A stretch of 64,000 nt of DNA, from positions 35,609 to 99,608 of the forward strand of contig JAEWKH010000071.1 in assembly GCA_023386155.1 (NCBI GenBank), read 5' to 3'. Source of the DNA: Pseudomonadota bacterium (GTDB taxonomy: Bacteria; Pseudomonadota; Alphaproteobacteria; Rhizobiales; Beijerinckiaceae). Made by a program: the position numbers and the translations under genes. Positions within the stretch are counted from its first letter, which is position 1; each line of letters starts with the position of its first letter. Positions 52,361 through 60,219 of this stretch are shown here, one piece after another. Under the pieces are notes generated by a model that saw nothing but the letters and a program-made list of their open reading frames with translations, was not told the DNA's origin and did not search any database.

Positions 52361-55000
52361 TCACATCCCGGTCCATGACGTGACAAAGGACGGCACGTCC
52401 TCGGCCGGCATGGGGCGGCCGAAATGGTATCCCTGCACGAGGTCGCAGCTCATCCGCTGCAGGAGGGTCGCCTGGAAGGCGGTCTCGACGCCTTCCGCCA
52501 CCACCTCGATGCCGAGATTGCGGCCGAGGCTCAAAAGGGCCCGGACGATGGCGGCATCGTCCGCGTCCGTCTCCAGGCCGCTCACGAAGGTCCGGTCGAT
52601 CTTGATCGCATCGACCGGGAAGCGCTTGAGATGCGACAGCGAGGCATAGCCGGTGCCGAAATCGTCGAGGGCGATCGTCACTCCCTCGGCGCACAGCGTG
52701 CGCAGGGCCCGCTCCACATATTCGGCGCCGGAATCGAGAAACACGCTCTCGGTCACTTCCACCTCGAGGCAGCGGGCGGGCACATCCATCCGCCTCAGCT
52801 CGTCGAGCACGCGCTCGGCGTAGCTGTCGCGCCGGAACTCCGCGGCCGACACGTTGATGGCGATGCGCCCGACGGCGAGCCCCGCATCGAGCCAGCGGCG
52901 GATGTCCCGGAAGATGCAGGACCGCATGCGCTCGCCGATGGCCGTGCCGAGCTCGGTGTCGTTGAAGGCGGGGGCGATCCTTTCCGGCGACCGGATCCCG
53001 CCGCCGGGATGGCGCCAGCGCAGGAGCGCCTCGAACCCGGCGATCGTCCCGGAGGCCAGCACGATCTTGGGCTGGTAGAACGGTACGATCCGGTCGGACG
53101 CGACCGCGCGCGCCGCCACCTCGAGGGCCGAAGCCGTTCTCTGCGATTCCTCCCGCATGGTCGGGGCGAACATCTTGAACGAGCCCCGCCCGGAGGTCTT
53201 GCTGCGGTAGAGCGCCAGGTCGGCCTGCTTCTGCAGCTCCTCGGGGCTCATGGCGCAGCCGACCGAAATGGCCCCCCCGATGCTGGTGCGGCAGTCCAGA
53301 AACTTGCCGTCCCGCTTCAGCGGCTCCTGCATACGGGCGAGAATGGCTTCGGCCATTCCGGACACATCCTTCTCCCCGGCGATCCCCGGCAGGAGGACGG
53401 CGAACTCGTCGCCACCCAGACGAGCGATCGTGCCGTCGGCGGGCGCGACGCTGCGCAGGCGCTGGGCGAATTCCTTCAGGAGGGCGTCGCCGGCATCGTG
53501 ACCGAACCGGTCGTTGATCTGCTTGAGGTGGTCGAGATCCATCACGAGCAGGCCCGTCATATGGGACGAAGCGGAGGTGCCGTCGAGCGCCTGCTGCAGG
53601 CGCTCGCGGAAGAGCCGCCGGTTGGAGAGTCCCGTCAGGTCGTCGTGGTGGGCGGCCCAGCGAAGGGTTTCCTCCGTCAGCTTCCGGTCGTGGATGTCCT
53701 CGACGGCGCCGTACCAGCGGATGACGGTTCCGTCTTCGGCCCGCCGGGCCGCGGCGCGCGAGCGGAACCAGCGATAGGTTCCGTCGGCCATGCGCAGGCG
53801 GTAATCCATGTCCACGTCCTCGCCCGTCGCGACGGCGCGGGACCAGCGGCTCACGGACAGGCTCACGTCCTCGGGATGCAGCGCCCGGCTCCAGCCGGAT
53901 CCGAGCGCGTCTTCCACCCGCATGCCGGTCCGGTCGTGCCAGCGTGAGGAGACGTCGAGAAGGTTGCCCTGCGGATCCGCCGTCCAGGAGATCTGCGGAT
54001 TGAGCTCCACGGAGTAGCGATGGTGTTCCTCGCTCTCGCGCAGGGCGGCATCGCCGCGCTGCCGTTCCAGGGCCAGGGCGGCCAGGTGCAGCACGGCGTC
54101 CATGCGCTCCATTTCGTCCCGTGTCGGGGTGCGGGGCTCGCCGTGATAGAAGCCGAAGGTGCCGAGCACCTCTCCGGAGCGCGAGAAGATCGGCTTCGAC
54201 CAGCAGGCCCGCAATCCGTGGGACAGGGCGAGGTCGCGCCATCGGGCCCAGAGCGGATCGGACGCGACGTCCGCCACGATGACGCTGCTGCGCGTATGAA
54301 CGGCGGTCCCGCACGAGCCGGTGGCGGGTCCGACGGCCAGGCCATCGATGGCGGCGTTGTAGGCGGCGGGCAGGTTCGGCGCGGCGCCGTGCCGGAGCAG
54401 GCTGCTCTCCGGATCATGCAGCAGGATCGAGCATTTCGCGCCGGGGAGCTGCGCTTCCGCCAGGAGACAGAGCGCGATCAGGATCCCGCCGAGGGACTGG
54501 CCGTCGGCGACCATCTCCAGGACGCGGGCCGTGTCCTGGAGCGTCTGCTCCGCCTTTCGCTGTTCGTGAATGTCTTCCGTCGTGCCGTACCAGAAGAGGA
54601 CGGCTCCGGTCTCGTCGCGCCGGGCGGCCGAACTGGAGCGGCACCAGCGGTAGCTGTCATCGGCCGTCCTGATCCGGTACTCGCATTGGTAGGGCTTGCC
54701 GGAGGCGAGGCTCTCGCGCCTTGTCTGGGCCACGCGGGGCAGATCGTCCGGATGGACCAGCTTGACCCAGCCGTTGCCGACCAGCTGCTCGGGCGGCTGG
54801 CCGATCCACTCGGCCCAGCCCGGCCCGATCTGAACGACCTTGCCGTCAGGGTCGGCCAGCCATGGAATCTGCCGACTCAGCTCGAAAGAATAACGATATA
54901 AACTGTCGTATAAGGGAAGATAGTTCCTCTTGGTCACAGACAAGTCTTCATCAGAGAAGCTGTGCGCCGAGGCAGAACCGATATGGTCGTTCCATTGCAT
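52361..55000 (-). CDS. PAS-GAF-PAS-GGDEF-EAL cyclic-di-GMP protein
   Basis: 879 aa, soluble. First PAS at ~35-155 (IPWLADPDGKVVQIGPGWAE; ending YGTTEDIHEQRKAEQ). GAF-type domain ~160-310. Second PAS ~325-440 (ISWTADPQGNLLDVSSRWHD). GGDEF ~445-610 with intact ARLGGDEFAVLL (~530). EAL ~625-870 with GFEALLRWRHP (~655), ALDDFGTGYASLSHLK and IKIDRTFV. Both catalytic signatures look intact, so it may make and degrade c-di-GMP. No RxxD inhibitory site precedes GGDEF. Confidence 0.95.
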   Translation of the reverse strand: MQWNDHIGSASAHSFSDEDLSVTKRNYLPLYDSLYRYSFELSRQIPWLADPDGKVVQIGPGWAEWIGQPPEQLVGNGWVKLVHPDDLPRVAQTRRESLASGKPYQCEYRIRTADDSYRWCRSSSAARRDETGAVLFWYGTTEDIHEQRKAEQTLQDTARVLEMVADGQSLGGILIALCLLAEAQLPGAKCSILLHDPESSLLRHGAAPNLPAAYNAAIDGLAVGPATGSCGTAVHTRSSVIVADVASDPLWARWRDLALSHGLRACWSKPIFSRSGEVLGTFGFYHGEPRTPTRDEMERMDAVLHLAALALERQRGDAALRESEEHHRYSVELNPQISWTADPQGNLLDVSSRWHDRTGMRVEDALGSGWSRALHPEDVSLSVSRWSRAVATGEDVDMDYRLRMADGTYRWFRSRAAARRAEDGTVIRWYGAVEDIHDRKLTEETLRWAAHHDDLTGLSNRRLFRERLQQALDGTSASSHMTGLLVMDLDHLKQINDRFGHDAGDALLKEFAQRLRSVAPADGTIARLGGDEFAVLLPGIAGEKDVSGMAEAILARMQEPLKRDGKFLDCRTSIGGAISVGCAMSPEELQKQADLALYRSKTSGRGSFKMFAPTMREESQRTASALEVAARAVASDRIVPFYQPKIVLASGTIAGFEALLRWRHPGGGIRSPERIAPAFNDTELGTAIGERMRSCIFRDIRRWLDAGLAVGRIAINVSAAEFRRDSYAERVLDELRRMDVPARCLEVEVTESVFLDSGAEYVERALRTLCAEGVTIALDDFGTGYASLSHLKRFPVDAIKIDRTFVSGLETDADDAAIVRALLSLGRNLGIEVVAEGVETAFQATLLQRMSCDLVQGYHFGRPMPAEDVPSFVTSWTGM

Positions 55001-55058
55001 ATGGCAAACCAGAATGCCGCAAATACAGAATAAAATCTTGGCCTACATTACAATGTCT

Positions 55059-55078
55059 GTCCATTGAGATGAATGGAC
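55059..55078. promoter_or_regulatory. Inverted repeat upstream of the GGDEF/EAL gene
   Basis: GTCCATT (55059-55065), GAGATG spacer and AATGGAC (55072-55078): perfect 7-bp arms in an AT-rich stretch, 59 bases before the ATG. Candidate operator. Confidence 0.45.
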
Positions 55079-55160
55079 TAGGAAGGCCTTTGTCAGAGCC
55101 GGAAGCGTCTGTTTTCTATCGATGATTTACGAGTAAGGTTAAAGGCATGCGCTGACGCTT

Positions 55161-55189
55161 CGGGCTCCGAGGGCGCACCTCGAAGCCCG
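55161..55189. other. Hairpin downstream of fabI
   Basis: CGGGCTCCGAGG (55161-55172) pairs with CCTCGAAGCCCG (55178-55189), one mismatch, 5-nt loop. It lies about 80 bases past the fabI stop with no clear T run. Possible terminator or mRNA-end structure. A degenerate piece of the two-hairpin element (TGGTCCACTTTCTGGGATCC) follows at about 55210. Confidence 0.5.
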
Positions 55190-55266
55190 GCGCTTCGGAC
55201 GTGAAAAGCTGGTCCACTTTCTGGGATCCGATCCGGCGTGCCGAACGGCCGGGAGCGGAAGAGGGG

Positions 55267-56124
55267 TCAGCCCTCTTCCCCCGTCACGCCAGCGGCATCC
55301 TGGGCCTTGAGCACCTCGGGACGCGGCATCGAAATGATGTTGTAGCCGGAATCCACGTAGTGGATCTCGCCGGTCACGCCGTTGGAGAGCTCCGAGAGCA
55401 GGTAGAGGGCCGAGCCGCCGATATCCTCGATGGTCACCGTGCGGCGCAGGGGGGCATGCGCCTTCTGGTAGGTGAACATGAGGCGGGCATCCGAGATGCC
55501 GGCCCCGGCGAGCGTGCGCACGGGCCCGGCCGAGATGGCGTTGCAGCGGATCCCCTTCGGCCCGAGATCGGACGCGATGTAGCGCATGGAGGCTTCCAGG
55601 GCCGCCTTCGCCACGCCCATCACGTTGTAGTTCGGCATGACCCGCGTGGAGCCGCCATAGGTCAGGGTCAGGAGGGAGCCGCCGTTCCGCATGCGACTGG
55701 CGGCGCGCTGGGCGATCTCCGTGAACGAGAAGCAGGAGATCACCATGGTGCGCGAGAAGTTCTCGCGGGTGGTGACGTCCACATAGGAGCCCTTGAGCTG
55801 CGACTTGTCGGAGAAGCCGATCGCATGGACCACGAAGTCGAGGCCGTCCCAGGCCCTGTCGAGGGTCTCGAACACCGCATCCACGGAGGCGATGTCCTCC
55901 ACGTCGCAGGGGACGACCAGGCTGGAGCCGAGCGATTGCGCCAGGGGGGCGACGCGCTTGCCCAGGGCCTCGCCCTGATAGGTGAAGGCGAGTTCCGCCC
56001 CGTGCGCGGCCAGGGTCTTGGCGATCCCCCAGGCGATCGAGTGGTCGTTGGCGACGCCCATGATGAGGCCGCGCTTTCCTTGCATCAGACCGGTCACTTG
56101 GGTCCCCTTATGCATCGGCTCCAT
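55267..56124 (-). CDS. fabI: Enoyl-ACP reductase (NADH)
   Basis: 285 aa from ATG 56124. SDR fold: GLMQGKRGLIMGVANDHSIA, catalytic Tyr-X6-Lys in MPNYNVMGVAKAALEA, and GPVRTLAGAGISDARLMF. Last reduction of each fatty-acid elongation cycle. A second start at ATG 56193, with AAGGGA 7 bases upstream, would add 23 residues; the 56124 start gives normal family length but has no good ribosome site. Confidence 0.93.
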   Translation of the reverse strand: MEPMHKGTQVTGLMQGKRGLIMGVANDHSIAWGIAKTLAAHGAELAFTYQGEALGKRVAPLAQSLGSSLVVPCDVEDIASVDAVFETLDRAWDGLDFVVHAIGFSDKSQLKGSYVDVTTRENFSRTMVISCFSFTEIAQRAASRMRNGGSLLTLTYGGSTRVMPNYNVMGVAKAALEASMRYIASDLGPKGIRCNAISAGPVRTLAGAGISDARLMFTYQKAHAPLRRTVTIEDIGGSALYLLSELSNGVTGEIHYVDSGYNIISMPRPEVLKAQDAAGVTGEEG

Positions 56125-56257
56125 GGTGCGACGCCAATTGTTATGAAAGTGTGCATCGCGAGCCGGAATGTCGGTAGGATTCAGCGTGTCCATGCGAGGT
56201 CCCTTATATTTTTCGGGGCATCGCATGGAGCTGTCTCAGGTTTATGACGACGTTTAG

Positions 56258-56368
56258 AGCATCGGACCTAAAAGTGGAAACCACTTTTAGGATCAATTCC
56301 GATGCTCCGCTTGGAGTAGCGCATCGTTGAGAGCGGAAAACCGGGTCCACTTTTCCGCACGATGCGCT
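56258..56368 (+). repeat. Two-hairpin dispersed element, copy F
   Basis: Left hairpin AGCATCGGACCTAAAAGTGG to TTCCGATGCTC; right hairpin GCGCATCGTTGAGAGCGG to ACGATGCGCT. Its last bases (CT) are the first two of the fabB stop codon on the minus strand. Lies between fabB and fabI. Confidence 0.9.
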
Positions 56369-57590
56369 ACCCGTTGTAGCGGCTGAAGACGAGTGTGGCA
56401 TTGGTGCCGCCGAAGCCGAAGGAGTTCGACAGCACCGTGTCGATCTTCGCATCGTCGATCCGCTTGCGGACGATGTTCATGTCGGCGAATTCCGGGTCGA
56501 GCTCCTCGATATGGGCGCTCTCGCAGATGAAGCGGTTGTTCATCATGAGCAGCGAATAGATCGCCTCCTGAACGCCGGTGGCGCCGAGCGAGTGGCCGGT
56601 GAGCGATTTCGTCGCGGAGATCGGCGGGCACTTGTCGCCCGCGCCGAAGACCGTGCGGATCGCCTCGATCTCCTTCTGGTCGCCGACCGGGGTCGAGGTG
56701 GCGTGGGGGTTGATGTAGTCGATGGGGTTATGGACGTCCTTGAGCGCCATGCGCATGCAGCGGATCGCCCCCTCGCCCGACGGCGCCACCATGTCGTAGC
56801 CGTCCGAGGTCATGCCGTAGCCGACGATCTCGCCGTAGATGCGGGCGCCGCGCGCCTTGGCGTGCTCCAGCTCCTCCAGCACCAGCACGCCCGCGCCGCC
56901 CGCGATGACGAAGCCGTCGCGGTTGGCGTCATAGGCCCGGGAGGCCCGGGACGGGGTGTCGTTGTACTTGGTCGACATGGCCCCCATGGCGTCGAAGAGG
57001 TTGGACATGGTCCAGTCCAGGTCCTCGCAGCCGCCGGCGAACATCACGTCCTGCTTGCCGTACTGGATCATCTCGTAGGCGTTGCCGACGCAATGGTTGG
57101 AGGTCGCGCAGGCCGACGAGATCGAATAGTTCACGCCCTTGATCTTGAACCAGGTGGCGAGCGTGGCCGAAGCCGTGGACGACATGGCCTTGGGCACGGC
57201 GAAGGGGCCGATCCGCTTGGGGCCCTTCTCGCGGGTGATGTCGGCGGCTTCCATGATGATCCGGGTGGAGGGTCCGCCCGAGCCCATGATGATGCCGGTG
57301 CGCTCGTTGGAGATATCGTTCTCCTCGAGGCCCGAATCCCGGATCGCCTGGTCCATGGCCACATGGTTCCAGGCCGTGCCCCTGGCGTGGAAGCGCATGG
57401 CGCGCCGGTCGACCAGCTCTTCCGGGTTCAGGCTGGGGGCGCCGTGGACCTGGCAGCGGAAGCCGTACTTGGCATAGTCCTCGGCCTTGCTGATGCCGGA
57501 CTTCGCTTCCCGCAGAGAGGCCAGCACCTCCTGGGTGTTGTTGCCGATGGACGACACGATGCCCATTCCGGTGACGACGACGCGCCTCAT
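56367..57590 (-). CDS. fabB: 3-oxoacyl-ACP synthase I
   Basis: 407 aa KAS I. Catalytic Cys in SISSACATSNHCVG (~161), His residues in INPHATSTPVGDQKE and SLTGHSLGATGVQ. Terminal GGTNATLVFSRYNG. Elongates unsaturated intermediates made by FabA. In the irr-fabA-fabB-fabI block. Confidence 0.96.
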   Translation of the reverse strand: MRRVVVTGMGIVSSIGNNTQEVLASLREAKSGISKAEDYAKYGFRCQVHGAPSLNPEELVDRRAMRFHARGTAWNHVAMDQAIRDSGLEENDISNERTGIIMGSGGPSTRIIMEAADITREKGPKRIGPFAVPKAMSSTASATLATWFKIKGVNYSISSACATSNHCVGNAYEMIQYGKQDVMFAGGCEDLDWTMSNLFDAMGAMSTKYNDTPSRASRAYDANRDGFVIAGGAGVLVLEELEHAKARGARIYGEIVGYGMTSDGYDMVAPSGEGAIRCMRMALKDVHNPIDYINPHATSTPVGDQKEIEAIRTVFGAGDKCPPISATKSLTGHSLGATGVQEAIYSLLMMNNRFICESAHIEELDPEFADMNIVRKRIDDAKIDTVLSNSFGFGGTNATLVFSRYNG

Positions 57591-57710
57591 AGCTTACCTC
57601 TTCAAAGGATCTTCTGGTCCGCCCTAACGATTCAACACGTAAGGCCGACGATGCGCATTCTCAACAGTGAGCCATGCGAATGGGATGAAAGCGTGATCCC
57701 GAACGTCGGA

Positions 57711-57733
57711 GGCCCGCCGCTGAACGGCAGGCC
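57711..57733. other. Hairpin in the fabA-fabB gap
   Basis: GGCCCGCCG (57711-57719) and CGGCAGGCC (57725-57733) form a 9-bp stem with one wobble, in a 218-bp gap that otherwise shows no gene. No T run on the minus strand, so probably not a full terminator between fabA and fabB. Confidence 0.4.
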
Positions 57734-57808
57734 GGTTCTTCAAAAAAAGAATACGCTTTGTCAATACGAGGGAGCCGGCGCTGACCTTTGGTCAACGCCA
57801 TCAGGAGC

Positions 57809-58330
57809 TTAGCCGCCTGCGGCCGCATCCGCCTGGAACAGGCCGACGCGCATGTCCTTGGCCTCGTAGATCCGCCGTCCGTCGGCCTCCAGCCAGCCGT
57901 CGGCGATGCCGAGCACCAGCTTCGAGCGGAAGACGCGCTTGAGATCGACGCCGTAGACCACTTTCTTGACCGTCGGCAGGACCTGGTCGGAGAATTTCAC
58001 CTCGCCGACCCCGAGCGCCCGGCCGCGTCCGGGGGAGCCGCCCCAGCCGAGGAAGAAGCCGGTCATCTGCCAGAGGGCGTCCAGGCCGAGGCAGCCCGGC
58101 ATCACCGGGTCGCCCTTGAAGTGGCACGGGAAGAACCAGAGATCCGGCCGCACGTCGAGTTCCGCCACCACGTGGCCCTTGCCATAGGCGCCGCCATCCT
58201 CGCCGATGGAGGTGATGCGGTCGAACATCAGCATGGGCGGGAGCGGCAATTGCGCATTCCCGGGGCCGAACAACTCTCCGCGCCCGCAGGCAAGGAGCTC
58301 TTCATAGGTAAAGCTGGACTGGCGGGCCAT
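57809..58330 (-). CDS. fabA: 3-hydroxydecanoyl-ACP dehydratase/isomerase
   Basis: 173 aa, same length as E. coli FabA. Catalytic His70 in DLWFFPCHFKGDPVMPGCLG and Asp84 in CLGLDALWQMTGF fall at the E. coli positions. N-terminal ELLACGRGELFGPGNAQLPL. Introduces the double bond in unsaturated fatty-acid synthesis. ATG 58351 upstream is an alternative start. Divergent from irr. Confidence 0.97.
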   Translation of the reverse strand: MARQSSFTYEELLACGRGELFGPGNAQLPLPPMLMFDRITSIGEDGGAYGKGHVVAELDVRPDLWFFPCHFKGDPVMPGCLGLDALWQMTGFFLGWGGSPGRGRALGVGEVKFSDQVLPTVKKVVYGVDLKRVFRSKLVLGIADGWLEADGRRIYEAKDMRVGLFQADAAAGG

Positions 58331-58566
58331 TCCGGATGCCGATCCTTTCATCGCGTCTTTGACAAAACGGCCTCGAGACGGCCTCGGGACCTGGGTGCGG
58401 GCTCTGGTAGCACAGGCTTGGCCATCCATCAAAGGGACCTGAGCCGGGATTCTTCGCTCTGTGAAGGAGCATTGCGGCCGCCGTCGCCGGGCAGCCTTGC
58501 AGTAAACCTCTCGCTTTCCTATGATTGTGATGTTAGAAGCGCCCATCCGTTCATTCAGTTCCGCAG

Positions 58567-59037
58567 ATGACCGACCCTTTGTCCGCCTATATCGAGTCCA
58601 CCACCGCTCCGGCTCACCGGAGGGGGTGTCCCGTGTCCGAGCTGCGGGACAAGCTGCGCCGCGTCGGCCTGCGCCCGACCCGGCAGCGCGTCTCCCTGGG
58701 CTGGCTGCTGTTCGGCAAGGGCGACCGGCACATCACGGCTGAAATGCTCTTCGACGAGGCGTCCCGCGCCCGCGTCCCGGTCTCGCTGGCGACCGTCTAC
58801 AACACCCTGCACCAGTTCACGGAAGCGGGCCTGCTGCGCCAGCTCTCGGTGGACGGGGCCAAGGCCTATTTCGACACGAACCCGACCGAGCACCATCACT
58901 TCTTCCTGGAGGAAGAGGGCGAGCTCGTCGACATGCCGTCCTCCGGCCTCAGCGTCGCCGACCTGCCCGAGCCGCCGGACGGCATGGAAGTGGCCGGCGT
59001 CGAGGTCATCGTCCGCCTGCGCCGCAAGGGCTCCTGA
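58567..59037 (+). CDS. irr: Iron response regulator Irr (Fur family, haem-binding)
   Basis: 156 aa. N-terminal haem regulatory motif GCP (Cys21-Pro22 in RRGCPVSELRD). wHTH VGLRPTRQRVSLGWLLFGKG and VPVSLATVYNTLHQFTEAGL; His cluster PTEHHHFFLEEEGELVD. Matches Bradyrhizobium Irr in layout. Irr controls haem and iron genes at ICE boxes and is destabilised or released by haem. Divergent from fabA, the usual arrangement. Confidence 0.95.
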   Translation: MTDPLSAYIESTTAPAHRRGCPVSELRDKLRRVGLRPTRQRVSLGWLLFGKGDRHITAEMLFDEASRARVPVSLATVYNTLHQFTEAGLLRQLSVDGAKAYFDTNPTEHHHFFLEEEGELVDMPSSGLSVADLPEPPDGMEVAGVEVIVRLRRKGS

Positions 59038-59075
59038 CGCCCCGCTGAACCCGGCTGTCACGGACGCGGCGCTTC

Positions 59076-59222
59076 TCAGCGGATGAAGCCGAATCCCACG
59101 AGCGCGTAGACGATCAGGAAGATCGCCACGAAGACGTTCAGGAAGCGCGGGGCGACGAGGGACGCGATGCCGAGGACCAGGGCCAGGATCGGCAGCAGCT
59201 TGAAACTCAGATTGATGCTCAT
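59076..59222 (-). CDS. DUF3096-like small membrane protein, 48 aa
   Basis: ATG 59222 to TGA 59076. Two hydrophobic helices, LLPILALVLGIASLVAP (9-25) and FLNVFVAIFLIVYALVGFGF (27-46), with RF between. This matches the two-helix DUF3096 pattern, common as tiny stress-related inner-membrane proteins. A GGAAAC-GAT-GTTTCC palindrome lies 23 bases upstream. Function unknown. Confidence 0.75.
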   Translation of the reverse strand: MSINLSFKLLPILALVLGIASLVAPRFLNVFVAIFLIVYALVGFGFIR

Positions 59223-59244
59223 GCGGGCAGGCTTTCGGACCGAA

Positions 59245-59259
59245 GGAAACGATGTTTCC
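59245..59259. promoter_or_regulatory. Palindrome upstream of the DUF3096-like gene
   Basis: GGAAACGATGTTTCC: perfect 6-bp arms with a 3-base centre, 22 bases before the ATG. Too close to the start for a simple -35/-10 layout, so possibly an operator or a short leader hairpin. Confidence 0.4.
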
Positions 59260-59295
59260 TTTCTGAAGCCAAAACCTTGATAAATCGGAAAGATC

Positions 59296-59829
59296 CTATT
59301 CCACCGTCTCGTTGGGATAGACGCCCCACAGCTTCTCCTGCTGGATGTAGCCGCCCACGTCGCGGGCGCCGTCCATCACGATCATCACCTGGCACCACCG
59401 GCCGTCGCAGCCCTTGATATTGGTGATCACGCCCGGCTGCAGGTGGGCCACCACGCCGCCCTTCTCGTCGGCCCGGTCGAACAGGCTGATCGGCGGCTGG
59501 TCGCCCTTGGCCCAGGGCATCACCAGGGCCGTGCGCCGGCCCGACAGCAGGGAATGGAGAACCCAGCCTTCCGTGCCTTCCGAATCGCGGATGCGCCGCC
59601 AGGTCTCGTATTCGGCGATGATCTCCACGGGCAGGCCCGCGCGCTGGAACACCCAGGCCGTCCTGTGATCCTTGGAAGGGCCCTCGCGCAGGTTCACCCG
59701 GTCGGTCTTGAGGCTCACGTAGCGCGGCACCGGCAGGCCCGTGCCAAGCCGGCCGCCCGGGGGCTGCTGCGCCAGGGCCGGCGCGGCGCTCAGGCTGGCA
59801 AGAGCAAGGGCAAGGACGATCTTGCGCAT
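59296..59829 (-). CDS. Exported SH3-domain protein
   Basis: 177 aa. Signal peptide MRKIVLALALASLSAAPALA, then two SH3b-like repeats: VSLKTDRVNLREGPSKDHRT with VEIIAEYETWRRIRDSEGTE and GWVLHSLL; and GGVVAHLQPGVITNIKGCDG RWCQV in adjacent blocks. Bacterial SH3 proteins bind peptidoglycan or act in envelope regulation. Periplasmic. Monocistronic. Confidence 0.9.
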   Translation of the reverse strand: MRKIVLALALASLSAAPALAQQPPGGRLGTGLPVPRYVSLKTDRVNLREGPSKDHRTAWVFQRAGLPVEIIAEYETWRRIRDSEGTEGWVLHSLLSGRRTALVMPWAKGDQPPISLFDRADEKGGVVAHLQPGVITNIKGCDGRWCQVMIVMDGARDVGGYIQQEKLWGVYPNETVE

Positions 59830-59970
59830 GGTTCCCCCGGATAGTGGCTTTGTCTTGGGTTGAGGCTCTGGTAGAGAAGCTTGACGGAGACCGCCACGCG
59901 GCGGGTCGTCACCTTTGATCGCCGAAGCAGAGTTAAGAGAGCGTGAAACTCTTTGAACTTCGCGGGTTTT

Positions 59971-60020
59971 AGAGCGTGATCAGCAAAAGTGGTCACCGGT
60001 TTTGCGTTCGATCACGCTCT
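59971..60020. repeat. Palindrome AGAGCGTGATC...GATCACGCTCT
   Basis: 11-bp perfect outer arms with an interior AAAAGTGG...CCGGTTTT that shares core bases with the two-hairpin element. This form is common in Rhizobiales intergenic DNA. Confidence 0.85.
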
Positions 60021-60034
60021 CACTTATTGAATTG

Positions 60035-60082
60035 TGCCTGATCTTAACGCCGAACCGCTCACACTTCGGCTGATCAGGCACA
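60035..60082. repeat. Palindrome GTGCCTGATC...GATCAGGCAC
   Basis: 10-bp perfect outer arms, with a second stem GCCGAA...TTCGGC inside. It does not share the AAAAGTGG core, so it may belong to a different family, or be a regulatory hairpin. Confidence 0.7.
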
Positions 60083-60084
60083 AG

Positions 60085-60197
60085 AGCATCGGTCCCAAAA
60101 GTGGAATCCACTTTTGGGGGCCAATCCGATGCTCCACTCTTTGAAGAGCGTATCGTTGAGTGCGAAAAACCGGATCCACTTTTTCGCACGATACGCT
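60085..60197 (+). repeat. Two-hairpin dispersed element, copy G
   Basis: Left hairpin AGCATCGGTCCCAAAAGTGG to ATCCGATGCTC; right hairpin GCGTATCGTTGAGTGCG to ACGATACGCT. The compensatory C-to-T (GCGTATC / GATACGC) on both arms keeps the stem paired. Ends 23 bases before the dehydrogenase ATG. Confidence 0.9.
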
Positions 60198-60219
60198 CGT
60201 GCTGGGACGCTTGAAGCCG

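Larger units (their letters stand above)
59830..60219. other. 390-bp intergenic region rich in palindromes
   Basis: Between the divergent SH3 and dehydrogenase genes. The first 140 bases show no feature. Then come three consecutive palindromic elements: AGAGCGTGATC...GATCACGCTCT (59971-60020), GTGCCTGATC...GATCAGGCAC (60035-60082), and a full two-hairpin element (60085-60197). No convincing gene. Confidence 0.8.

Noticed and set aside
58331..58566. Irr box between fabA and irr (autoregulation)
   Set aside because: Only a half-site-like GTTAGAAGC is present near 58531; the second arm is missing.
59236..59260. EcfG promoter for the DUF3096-like gene
   Set aside because: On the minus strand the candidate reads GGAAA-N17-CGAA, two mismatches, and would start too close to the ATG; kept only as a palindrome.
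59790..59996. 68-codon minus-strand frame overlapping the SH3 gene start
   Set aside because: It overlaps the signal peptide of a well-supported gene, shows no domain, and runs towards a palindrome cluster.
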